Positions 17,882 to 27,200 of a stretch of DNA of 53,615 nt are shown here, piece after piece. The notes under the pieces are model-generated. The model saw only the letters and a program-made list of their open reading frames with translations, had not been told where the DNA came from and did no database searches. Made by a program: the position numbers and the translations under genes. Where the stretch lies: positions 1 through 53,615 of the forward strand of contig JAFXAN010000126.1 in NCBI GenBank assembly GCA_017517035.1. The letters are read 5' to 3'. Each line of letters starts with the position of its first letter. The stretch's first letter is position 1. The stretch is from Clostridia bacterium. GTDB taxonomy: Bacteria > Bacillota > Clostridia > Oscillospirales > CAG-272.

Positions 17882-19822
17882 TTATTTTAAATCTTCAAAT
17901 AAAGCTTTTACTTCTGCTTGACCGAGTGTTCTTGGATCAGCCATAAATTCTGCAGATTTGCCGAGACTGGGTATAGAAATATTGGCTGTCCAAGTTAGCA
18001 AATATGCAAATTTATAATTTTTGCCGGATCGTTTCATTTCGTCGAATATTGTTAGAATAGATTCGCAAGAAAACAGGTCTTCTTGCTTTTCACCTTCTTC
18101 ATCGGCTTGAAGGTTGCCGCTTGGACCGAATTCTGTCAGACTTACGATCATGCCGAGCGATGTAAGATCTCTGTATGTGGTAATATCTTCAAGAGCTGCA
18201 TATATATCAGCAGTACTTGTGTACCAGTCAAATCCTACAAGATCAACATAATCTTTTCCCGGAAAGCCATATAGAGGAGCTACCATAGTAGAACTTTCAT
18301 TTCCGATGTTCGGGCTGAATTCCCAAAGAAGATTATCCAGTCCGCGTTCTAATGTGAAATAATTGTATATATATTTCCAAAGGTTTGAGAAGGATTCTTC
18401 ACTTATTTTAGTCTTGCCCTGAACCATGCAAAACCAGAACCAGTTTGCATTTGCCTCGTGAAGAGGTCTCCAAATGATGGGTACACCATTATTTTTTAAT
18501 TCTTCAAAGAAATCAGCAATTTCTGAAAGTTCTTTTTTTAATGAAGTATTATAATTTGTTCCCTCTGTGACAAGTTGTGCCCAGGCATCGTCTCCACCCA
18601 AAATTCCTCTGTATGATTCAACGGTTGGGTCACCGCCGTTTTCTGCTGGGTTTGAAAAATGAGCACTGGCGGTTACAAGTCCACCGCCTTCGGCAAATCT
18701 TGTGAGATCAGCGATGACCTTTGCACAACCTTCTTCACCGAGCTTATGTAAATTGGAAAGCCTTACATCAAGTCCGATAATTCCGGGATACTGACCTGAT
18801 TTTTCATAATATTCAGTGAGCATTTTTGAAACATTGTTTGCACCGTTATTTATTTCTGTTCCAACAATGATCTCATCGGAGTTATATACTTTTTCAAGGA
18901 CTGTCATAACATCTTCCTTTGAGTATATTTCTCCGATTTCATATTTTGACTGGGTATTATGAGAAGAAGTTATATCAAGCACACGGTTTTTTACATCATT
19001 TAAAAGTGATTCAACATAATTGAGTCCCCATTCTGCGTCATAATATGAAGGAATAATTTCAATGTTTCCGTCGACCACAGAAAATGACGAACTTTTTTTA
19101 TCATCTCCCGAGTCACATATTCTGATAACGTGTGTGTCTTTGGGCAAGGAAGCATTAGGATTGGTGAATATCTGTAGCTTAACATCGGTTATACGGAAAA
19201 TTATATTTCCAAGCTTGTTGGCTACATCTTCAAATATTGGTGAGGTGTTTACAATTACAAAGTTAGAAATGGAAGTTCCTTCTATTGTAAGTTTATCTAT
19301 AAGTTTTGTTTCGGGTGAATAAATGTATCCTTTTTCATCACCCGGAATACATAATTTTCCGGATTTGTTTACCATTTTTGTTGTCCAAAGCTTAACAGCG
19401 GCCTCAAGTGCTTCGGTAGAGCCTGCACAGATGATTATTTTATCTCCAACACGCCGTATAAGATATTCGCTATAAGAAGTTATATCTTCCATAGCTTTTT
19501 TTGTTTCGTTTCTTTTGGTATTTCCAATTAAAATTTCCTTTTTCTTTGCACCGCTATAATCGGTACCGAGCTTCATGTCTGTTTCGAATTTGTCGTTAAG
19601 TGTTTTGCGAAGGTATACAGCAACTGCTTTTTCTTCGTCAGAAGCTTTATCACTTCTTACAATCGAGAATTCCGAAAGATCGGAAATAACATTGAGAGAA
19701 GCTGTGTCGTTCTTGTTTTGCGAGTCTTTTTTGCTTGTCCCTTCTTCTTTTTCACAAGAAACAAGAAGAATTACGGAAAATGCAATGATTAAGGTTAAAA
19801 TAACGTATAAAATTTTCTTCAT
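17882..19822 (-). CDS. Lipoprotein GH26 glycoside hydrolase with extra N-terminal domain
   Basis: Surface-anchored GH26 enzyme of 646 aa. I start it at the ATG at 19822, behind a GGGGGG-rich site; nine further in-frame residues upstream are not signal-like. The signal peptide ends in a lipobox with C23 (VILLVSC), so the mature protein is lipidated. Residues about 45-175 resemble the alpha/beta domain found before glucuronidase-type catalytic domains (AVAVYLRKTL, EILIGN, EYLIRRVGDKIIICAG); a further unassigned stretch follows to about 295. The GH26 domain occupies about 300-646 with acid/base E456 (WRPLHEANANWFWF) and nucleophile E564 (VSLTEFGPSG). It probably cuts mannan-type polymers outside the cell, feeding the cytoplasmic GH26 encoded next. 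Confidence 0.85.
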   Translation of the reverse strand: MKKILYVILTLIIAFSVILLVSCEKEEGTSKKDSQNKNDTASLNVISDLSEFSIVRSDKASDEEKAVAVYLRKTLNDKFETDMKLGTDYSGAKKKEILIGNTKRNETKKAMEDITSYSEYLIRRVGDKIIICAGSTEALEAAVKLWTTKMVNKSGKLCIPGDEKGYIYSPETKLIDKLTIEGTSISNFVIVNTSPIFEDVANKLGNIIFRITDVKLQIFTNPNASLPKDTHVIRICDSGDDKKSSSFSVVDGNIEIIPSYYDAEWGLNYVESLLNDVKNRVLDITSSHNTQSKYEIGEIYSKEDVMTVLEKVYNSDEIIVGTEINNGANNVSKMLTEYYEKSGQYPGIIGLDVRLSNLHKLGEEGCAKVIADLTRFAEGGGLVTASAHFSNPAENGGDPTVESYRGILGGDDAWAQLVTEGTNYNTSLKKELSEIADFFEELKNNGVPIIWRPLHEANANWFWFCMVQGKTKISEESFSNLWKYIYNYFTLERGLDNLLWEFSPNIGNESSTMVAPLYGFPGKDYVDLVGFDWYTSTADIYAALEDITTYRDLTSLGMIVSLTEFGPSGNLQADEEGEKQEDLFSCESILTIFDEMKRSGKNYKFAYLLTWTANISIPSLGKSAEFMADPRTLGQAEVKALFEDLK

Positions 19823-19860
19823 TTGTGGTCCCCCCATAGAATAATGCACAAGATATTGTA

Positions 19861-19889
19861 ATTATACACGATGGAAATCTAAAAGTCAA
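19861..19889 (-). promoter_or_regulatory. Promoter of the GH26 operon
   Basis: On the minus strand TTGACT (19889-19884), 17 bp, TATAAT (19866-19861), 39 bp before the lipoprotein ATG. Confidence 0.75.
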
Positions 19890-20090
19890 GCAAAGAGCAG
19901 GCGTGGTGATTTTTGCGATTTTGTCAAAATGAACAAATGTTACAAAGTTTTTTTGGTAATAGGGTATATTTTTCGAAAAACATATTATTGTTAAAAAAAT
20001 CATTTTTTGTATATCTTACACATCAAAAAAATAGTTACTCTGTTTGAAACTATCAAAAATTGAGAAAAGTGAAGTTTTTTGTATAAAATA

Positions 20091-20127
20091 AAACGCACAA
20101 AAACGATTGTTTCGTTTTCGTGCGTTT
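20091..20127 (-). terminator. Terminator of the AraC regulator gene
   Basis: AAACGCAC (20091-20098) pairs with GTGCGTTT (20120-20127), and the inner AAAACGA/TCGTTTT extends the stem. T-rich sequence follows on both strands, so it may work in both directions; it lies just after the regulator's stop on the minus strand. Confidence 0.8.
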
Positions 20128-20129
20128 AT

Positions 20130-20978
20130 TTATTTTGAATTGTTTTTCAGAATTCTGTATTCGGAGGGGAGAAAACCGCTATAAGCCTTGAATGTTTTTG
20201 AAAAATGAGACAGATTCTCATATCCAACCAAGTTTGCAACCTCGCTTACCGAATAATTGTTGGTTTCAAGAAGCTTTTTGGCTTGCTCGCATCTGAGAAT
20301 ACTTATATATTCCGTAGTGGTATAACCTGTATAAAGCTTGAATTCTCTTAAAAAATGATATTTACTGACATTTACATTTTGAGCTATGACTTCAAGAGTT
20401 AATGGGGAACAGTAATTTTCATTTATATATACAAGACCTTTTTTGATGTAATCTTTTTGAACGGATTTTTTTCCAGAGCTTATTTTTTCGGAGTGATATG
20501 TATAGAGATGAGAAACAAGAAGAAGGGCAAGAGAGCGCATATTGGGGACAAAGAAACGTGAAGATTTATCCTCCTGCTTAAAATAGCGGATGGCTTCGAT
20601 AATGAGCTTCACAGCCTCATTGTCATTAAATTTGGTTACAAATCTGAATTTTTCAATATCAAAGCCATTTTGCTTGAAAAAATCAAGTCCTATAATGAAG
20701 CAATGATAGACGGGCTTGGTTTTACTTGAGATGAGATGAAGCTGATTGGAATTTATGATGATAATATCTCCTGCTACAAAATCGGTTTCCTGTGCATCGC
20801 AAATAACCGAACCTACACCTTCAATTATATAAAGGATCTCTATACTGTCGTGCCAATTTCCTTTCATCATATAGTAACTGACATTTGCGTGAGCTATAAA
20901 AGGTAAAAAATTATCCTTCCATTCGTGAAGCTCATATTTTTCTCTGGAATTTGTTTGCTTTTTCTCTTTTTTATTCAT
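20130..20978 (-). CDS. AraC-family transcriptional regulator
   Basis: DNA-binding regulator of 282 aa. An N-terminal cupin-like sensor (about 15-130; GSVICDAQETDFVAGDIIII) is followed by two C-terminal helix-turn-helix motifs: LTLEVIAQNVNVSKYHFLRE and the second with VSEVANLVGYENLSHFSKTF, ending at the family signature GFLPSEYR. I chose the ATG at 20978, preceded by GAGGAC; the longer frame adds 32 unlikely residues. It lies upstream of, and in the same direction as, the GH26 genes, but a terminator separates them. AraC regulators next to glycosidases usually sense the oligosaccharide product; control of the GH26 pair is inferred. Confidence 0.88.
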   Translation of the reverse strand: MNKKEKKQTNSREKYELHEWKDNFLPFIAHANVSYYMMKGNWHDSIEILYIIEGVGSVICDAQETDFVAGDIIIINSNQLHLISSKTKPVYHCFIIGLDFFKQNGFDIEKFRFVTKFNDNEAVKLIIEAIRYFKQEDKSSRFFVPNMRSLALLLVSHLYTYHSEKISSGKKSVQKDYIKKGLVYINENYCSPLTLEVIAQNVNVSKYHFLREFKLYTGYTTTEYISILRCEQAKKLLETNNYSVSEVANLVGYENLSHFSKTFKAYSGFLPSEYRILKNNSK

Positions 20979-21009
20979 CTTGTCCTCACTTTTTAAGCGA
21001 TATGATTCT

Positions 21010-21053
21010 ATTATAAGGCACAAAAAAGTTTTTTTCAAGACTTTTTGAAAAAA
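21010..21053 (-). promoter_or_regulatory. Promoter and overlapping inverted repeat of the AraC gene
   Basis: Minus strand TTGAAA (21038-21033), 17 bp, TATAAT (21015-21010). A perfect 9-bp inverted repeat, TTTTTTCAA (21030-21038) and TTGAAAAAA (21045-21053), overlaps the -35 box and could be an operator. Confidence 0.6.
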
Positions 21054-21309
21054 TAATTCAAAAAATACGCTCAACGTTTCCTTTATTTGTCAATTTATTG
21101 TTAATGTGGTGAGATGTTCTTTTAAATGTTGATCTTGCCGTGATATGCAAAACCCCAATGTTTATTAGTGCTTTTGTTTAAAGGCGTCACGAAGATAGTT
21201 GGCATAATATGGCTTTTTGTCAAAAAACAACAACTCGTTGCGTAAAATATAAAATCTGCTTTTTTTGAAAGGACAGCAATATAACGTTAACGATTAGCAA
21301 TTTAAACTA

Positions 21310-21338
21310 TTGAAGGAAATCCGATAATTGTTTAAAAT
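21310..21338 (+). promoter_or_regulatory. Candidate promoter of the first LRR_5 protein gene
   Basis: TTGAAG (21310-21315), 17 bp, TAAAAT (21333-21338), about 50 bp before the ATG. The remainder of the 412-bp gap (20979-21390) holds the AraC promoter and otherwise nothing I can name. Confidence 0.5.
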
Positions 21339-21390
21339 AAAAGCATACGGTTGAAAAACCGAAAAAACAAAAAACGAGAGGAATAAGACT

Positions 21391-24195
21391 ATGAAAAAAC
21401 ATTTTTTGAAATTGTTGAATTTCATTTTCATTCTTACTGCTTTGCTTATTGTTTTCACATTTGGCATCAGTGCTGCCACTGTTGTGGAGGATATGCCTGC
21501 AGGCGATGATCTTTACTTCAGAATCGTGGAGGAAAACGGCGGCCAGACAATGGAATTCTATGGTGAAGGTACTGCGCTTAAAGCCGTACATTCGGAAACA
21601 AGCGAATATCTTACTCCCGGCTACACCAAATATATAGCCGCTTCCACAAACAACTATAAGAATTCAAGTCACTATCAATACAGAGCTACTGTAACAAAGG
21701 TAAGATTCCTTACTCCCAATCTTACTTCCTTCTTTGATTACTTCTTTTACAATTTCAGCAAGATAGTTGAAGTTGAATTGCACGCAAATATAACCAAGCT
21801 TACAGACGGTGCTTTTAACGGTATCAAGGCGATCACAACTGTTTACACAACAGGTCAGACTCGCGTAGAAGGAACCGCTAATCTTTCTAACATCACTACT
21901 CTTGGAAATTATACCTTCTGTGATAATAAATTCAGCAAGATAATTTTCAGCAGTTCAACAACATATGTTGGACAGCAGACCTTTAAGGGTTGTACCAACC
22001 TTACTTCTCTTGAGCTTCCTGCGGCGATAGCTTCTACACATGCGGATGCATTTAAGGGTTGTGCGGGTGTTACAACACTTACGGTTTACAATAATTCTAT
22101 TGACGTTTCTAAATTTGCCGGAGGTCTTACAGGTCTTACAACAATTGTTGCTAATTCGGGATCTGCAGCCGAAACATATGCAAATGCTAACGGAAAGACA
22201 TTTGAAATCGTTAAGCATCCTGCGGGCGAAGGCGTATTCTTCCGTGTGATTCCCGAAAACGGAAGCTACACAATGGAGATTTCTGGTGATGGTACCGCAC
22301 TTCAGGCTCTTGATTCTACAGGTACTGTGCTTAAGGGCGGTTACAGCTATACGTCAAATGCAAGTAAGGGAACACACTATTCCTACAGATCTATGGTTAC
22401 AAAGGTGAAATTCCTTACACCTAATCTTACTTCAATTTCCGGTTATTATTTCTACAATTTCAGAAGCATAGCAGAGGTTGAATTCCATCCCGATATGAAA
22501 AACATTTCAACCGAGGCATTCCTTGGTATCACTGCAATTAAGACTTGCTATACCACAGGTCAGCAGGTAGAGGTTGGAACTGCTAATCTTACTAACTTTA
22601 CAACATTAGGCAATTATGCTTTTTCCGGAAATCTCTTTGAAAGAATCGTTTTCGGTAGTGATATCACATATATTGGCTATCAGGTTTTCCAAAATTGTAA
22701 GTCACTTAAGTCTATCGAACTTCCCGCTAACATTGCAGGAGTTAATGCAGAGGCATTTGCTGGTTGTGCAGCTGTTACAACACTTACGGTCTATAATGAT
22801 TCACTTGATATTTCAGGCTTTGCCGCTAAGCTTACCGGTCTTATAAAAATAATCGGTTATAGCGGTTCTCCTGCACAAGAATTTGCAGATGGCAATGATG
22901 CTATAGAATTTGAAATTTTCAGTTTTCCTGCAGGTGCGGATCTTTATTTCCGTTTGATATCCGAGAATGATAGCTATACAATGGAAATCTTTGGAGAAGG
23001 TACAACACTTCAAGCGATAGATGCTTCTACCGGCGAGTATATGGCAGGTGGTTACAGCTATACAAATGTAGCGAAAAATGCAACACATCGTCCTTACAAG
23101 GATATGGTTACGAAGGTAAAATTCCTTACACCTAACCTTACAAAGATAAACGGCTATTATTTCTATGACTTCAGAAAAATAGCAGAGGTTGAATTCCATC
23201 CCGATATGAAGAATGTTTCAACTGAGGCATTTTTGGGTATTACAGCAATAAAGACTTGCTATACTACAGGTCAGACACCTGTAGAGGGAACAGCAAATCT
23301 TACTAATTTCAATATTTTAGAAAGCTTTGCTTTTTCGGGAAATCTCTTTGAAAAAATCGTTTTCGGTAGTGATATCACAACTATTGGCTATCAGGTTTTC
23401 CAAAATTGTAAGTCACTTAAGTCTATCGAACTTCCCGCTAACATTGCAGGAGTTAATGCAGAAGCATTTGCCGGCTGTGTTTCTGTTACATCACTTACTG
23501 TTTACAATGATAAGTTGGGTGTTGCAGATTTTGCCGCAAAACTTACAGCTCTTGAAACGATAGCAGCTCATTTCGGTTCTCCCGCATATGACTATGCTTA
23601 CGAAACCGGTAAGAACTTTGTTCTTGTCAGTGCAAATAATCTTCTAACTTTTGAGGGATTCCAGATAAGAGAAGAGAACTATAACGGTCTTCGTTCCCTG
23701 TTCTCTGCTAATCTTGTAAATCTTAATGAACTTGTAGAGAAGGGATTCACAATTGTTGAAATGGGAAGCCTTATAGCTTCAAGTGACAAGCTTGAAGCAA
23801 ACGGAGAGGAACTTACTGTTTCATATGAGGGCGGTATTGTTTCTTCACTTGGTTATGCGGCAAAGATCGCAGTTGTTAAAAACGGTGAGCTTACAGATGC
23901 GCGTACACTCAATTCTTCCACATCGGAAAAACTCAATTATGCTTGCACTGTTATAAACTACGATCAGAACACTTATGATAAGTTGGCAACTTTCCGTGGT
24001 TATATCGTTCTTGAGGATTCTAATGGCAACTCTTATGTATATTATGTTGATCTTGTTGATACTGATGGAACAAATTATAATTCTACTTCTCTTGATAAGA
24101 TGGTGGAAAAATTTGAAAATGACGGAATAACGGATCTCACAAATAACATTTGTTATGTTGATGTTAAGAAATTCAGAGAGAACTCTATGAAATAA
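21391..24195 (+). CDS. BspA-like LRR_5 surface protein with three modules
   Basis: Secreted protein of 934 aa. A signal peptide covers about 1-29. Three copies of a roughly 237-residue module follow (about 35-275, 276-511, 512-750). Each starts PAG(D/E)xxxFR, has a beta-rich segment with MEF.GEGT or MEI.GDGT, then LRR_5 repeats with patterns such as LTSLELPAAIAS and LKSIELPANIAG, and ends near ETYA/DYAYETGK. A separate C-terminal domain (about 751-934; GFQIREENYNGLRSLF ... YLDVKKFREN-like end) recurs in the next gene. There is no LPXTG motif, SLH domain or C-terminal helix, so anchoring is unclear. BspA-like LRR proteins are often adhesins; that role is inferred. Confidence 0.85.
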   Translation: MKKHFLKLLNFIFILTALLIVFTFGISAATVVEDMPAGDDLYFRIVEENGGQTMEFYGEGTALKAVHSETSEYLTPGYTKYIAASTNNYKNSSHYQYRATVTKVRFLTPNLTSFFDYFFYNFSKIVEVELHANITKLTDGAFNGIKAITTVYTTGQTRVEGTANLSNITTLGNYTFCDNKFSKIIFSSSTTYVGQQTFKGCTNLTSLELPAAIASTHADAFKGCAGVTTLTVYNNSIDVSKFAGGLTGLTTIVANSGSAAETYANANGKTFEIVKHPAGEGVFFRVIPENGSYTMEISGDGTALQALDSTGTVLKGGYSYTSNASKGTHYSYRSMVTKVKFLTPNLTSISGYYFYNFRSIAEVEFHPDMKNISTEAFLGITAIKTCYTTGQQVEVGTANLTNFTTLGNYAFSGNLFERIVFGSDITYIGYQVFQNCKSLKSIELPANIAGVNAEAFAGCAAVTTLTVYNDSLDISGFAAKLTGLIKIIGYSGSPAQEFADGNDAIEFEIFSFPAGADLYFRLISENDSYTMEIFGEGTTLQAIDASTGEYMAGGYSYTNVAKNATHRPYKDMVTKVKFLTPNLTKINGYYFYDFRKIAEVEFHPDMKNVSTEAFLGITAIKTCYTTGQTPVEGTANLTNFNILESFAFSGNLFEKIVFGSDITTIGYQVFQNCKSLKSIELPANIAGVNAEAFAGCVSVTSLTVYNDKLGVADFAAKLTALETIAAHFGSPAYDYAYETGKNFVLVSANNLLTFEGFQIREENYNGLRSLFSANLVNLNELVEKGFTIVEMGSLIASSDKLEANGEELTVSYEGGIVSSLGYAAKIAVVKNGELTDARTLNSSTSEKLNYACTVINYDQNTYDKLATFRGYIVLEDSNGNSYVYYVDLVDTDGTNYNSTSLDKMVEKFENDGITDLTNNICYVDVKKFRENSMK
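22620..22765 (+). repeat. Intragenic near-identical repeat, copy 1
   Basis: About 145 bp that recurs 711 bp (237 codons) downstream at about 23331-23476 with only a few differences, far more alike than the rest of the modules. This indicates recent duplication or gene conversion inside the LRR protein gene. Confidence 0.8.
23331..23476 (+). repeat. Intragenic near-identical repeat, copy 2
   Basis: Second copy of the segment at 22620-22765, in the same frame within the third module. Confidence 0.8.
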
Positions 24196-24208
24196 TTTTC
24201 ACTATCGG

Positions 24209-24247
24209 CTCGCATGACAATCTAATTTATTGTCATGCGAGTTTTTT
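24209..24247 (+). terminator. Strong terminator between two LRR_5 genes
   Basis: CTCGCATGACAAT (24209-24221) pairs perfectly with ATTGTCATGCGAG (24229-24241), followed by TTTTTT (24242-24247). Only 21 bp separate it from the next start codon, leaving no room for a promoter after it. Confidence 0.93.
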
Positions 24248-24268
24248 AAAATGAAAAGGAGACTTAAA

Positions 24269-27200
24269 ATGAAAAAAATGAAGAAACTTTTTTCTTTTAT
24301 ACTTGTAATATTTTTGATAGTTGGTACATTTGGTAATTTTAATGTTTTTGCTATCAATTTGTCAGATGTATCAAGTGTGGCTTCTGCAACCATCGGTGAA
24401 TCGCGCCATAATTCGCCGCTTGATTATGAGGTTGGCGAGGATATCGAATTTTATTTTACATTGAAATCAGGCACTAACACCGTTGTAGCTCCGTATCTTC
24501 ATTATTCTGCAGAAATGGACGATGGCAGAACGCTTAGCGGATACGTTGAGGCTGTTGACGGAGAATATACTGTTACTCTTGAGGGGGGCTTGCTTCGTCC
24601 GGGTTTTGTAAGACTTACTGTAAGTGCTTGTGACAAAAACAAGAACAGCTATTCAAAGGATACCATTCCCGCAGTTGCTCCTTATACTTGCAGCGCAGGT
24701 GCGGCTGTTTCGGATATCTCTTCTGTTTACGGGGCTCCCGATGCTTATGATGAATTCGGCGATTTTGATTCTTTCTGGGCAGCGGCTGTCGCTCAGCTTG
24801 ATGAAACGCAGGCGACTCTTGATTTTATCTATTATTGCGGTGAAAAAGATGTAAACGGTGTTCTTTATGACTGCTATGAGATAGAGATCAACTGTCCGGA
24901 GGATGAATATTATAATTCCGTAACGGGAAAATGGCATGAGGATAACCATACAATGGCTTATCTTACAATTCCGAAGGGAAAAACCAATCTCGGACTCAAA
25001 GTTCGTTATCACGGTTATGATGTTGTACTTCCTAACAGCAAATCAGGTTCCATTGATGCAGGGACCGGTCTTTTTACAGCTGACAAGATATGTCTCAGCG
25101 TTTCTCCACATGCAATTCCTGCTCCCCATAATGTTGAAAATGCGGTAGATACCAATTATGTAAGCGGGGATGCATATCTTCACACATATTATACCAATTA
25201 TACAGGGTACCTTGCAAAGACATACGGCTATTCAAATAACCACGGTTATAATACCGATGAAAATTCAGATCCTAATACTACATATTTTAAATACATGATC
25301 CTTCGTGATCTTCAGGCTCTTAATTTCATTAAGCTTTACTTTGGCGAAAAGGCTGTCAGCGGTTATGAGAGCTGGGCAGGACTTTGGGATGGCGAAAATA
25401 TTCTCGTAACAGGTCCCAGCCAAGGTGGATTGCAGTCTCTTGCGGTTGCAGGTCTTGACAGCGATGTTAATGAAGTTGATGTTGAAGTTCCGTGGTGTGG
25501 CGATGTAGGTGCGGTTACAGATGATTCCGACAGAGCAAAGTCAACTCTTACAAGCAAGATCGGATTCAGAGAGGGTCTTCGCTATATTGATGTTGCAAAT
25601 CATGCGGCAAACATTTCAAAGGACTGCAAAGTAACCATCAATGCAGGACTTATTGATGCCATCTGTCCTCCATCAACAATATTCAGTATCTATAACAATC
25701 TGAATTGTGATGCAACTCTCACAATGCATCAGAATAAGGCACACAGCACCTCGGGTACTGTGATCTATACGCAGACTCTTTCAAAGTCGGCGGACAATTC
25801 CGCAAATGAGAGAGTCATAAGCTTTACAGGAAGTGTAGACTCATCCGTAAAGGAAATCTTCGGTGATGCCTGGCAGAATGTGAGCGGTGAGAAAGTTGTC
25901 AGCAGCGGTGCAAACTCTATCGCAATATATGTTGTTGACAAGAATACCACTACCGACTTTGCTTCTCTTGCGAAGAACAGCACAGCAGAGGCTATAGGTA
26001 TCGTTCTCACAGGCAATGATCTTACCAAGATCAACGGAAAGCTTGCTGAGATCTATGCTCTTCACAACGATGTGAACAGTAAGGTTTGGGTTATCTCAAA
26101 CAGCGGAACATTTAATGCTTCCGATGCTGAAAATGCGGCAATTACCCTTGATGCTTGCCTTGGCGGCGGTGACAGACCCACTGAAAACGCCTTTGTCGCT
26201 CTTTACGGCAAGGATGGTCAGATGGGAACAAGCTTTGCTTTAACTGCAAATGAAAATTACGCAATTATTCCTTCGCCTCTCTATCTTTCGGGTAAGGGAA
26301 TCTTGAGCGAAACTGAAAATGTTACCTTTGGAAATGGCGTTATGTCATCAAACGGTGAGGACGGAAGCATAAAGCTCAGAGTTCCTCCATGTGACGCAGA
26401 GTATTCTGTTGTCGGTATAGGTGATGTTAATGCATACGGTTCTATCGACGGTGTAGGTCTTTGGTTTGTTAAGGATGGATGTCTCACAGTTAAGGGAAGC
26501 GGTGCGGTTCCTTCATATGCTTCAGCTTCCGCAACCCCATGGTCTACTTATAACGTAAGTGAAGTTATAGTTGAAGAAGGTATAACATCTATCGGTTCTT
26601 ACGCATTTTATAAGAAGGCGGTAACAATAACTATTCCTTCCAGTGTTACCGATATTAAAAGCAATTCGATAAGAAGCGGTTCAACCGTTATAGGTTATGA
26701 TAACACCTATGCAAGCACATACGCAAAATCAAAAAATCTTTCCTTCCTGAGCTTGGGCGGTGTTGGCAGTTGCGGTGAAAACCTTTCCTGGCAGTTTGAT
26801 GTCGAAAGCGGTATTTTCCGTGTAACAGGTACAGGCGATAAATTCCAGCCTCTTGATGCCGATGGAAATGTTGTTTCGATAGATTGGCAGGGAACAAATG
26901 CTTCAAAGCGTCAGTATCACACATATGCTACTAAGGTTAAACAGATCATAATTGAAGCTCCCGTGACTACAATTTCACCATATTCATTTAGCGGATTTAC
27001 CGCTTGTGAGGTGATGGAGCTTCCCGTTACATATACAAGCGTTGGCGTTGTTTTGAACGGCATGAAGGCGCTTGATACCGTTTATACTACAGGTCAGGAA
27101 GCAGAAAAGGGAACTGCGAATTTTTCAAATGTAGCGTCCTTTGGTTGGTATGCGGCATCCGCCATCAATGCAAAGAAGATCATTATCGGTGATAAAACAA

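Noticed and set aside
21286-21295. CGTTAACG palindrome as a LacI/CcpA-type operator before the first LRR gene
   Set aside because: It is short, matches no full operator consensus, and has no second copy nearby.
21391-24195. CRISPR array suspected from regular repeats
   Set aside because: The repeats are long (about 237 codons), in frame and protein-coding; no short direct repeats with unique spacers and no cas genes are present in the window.
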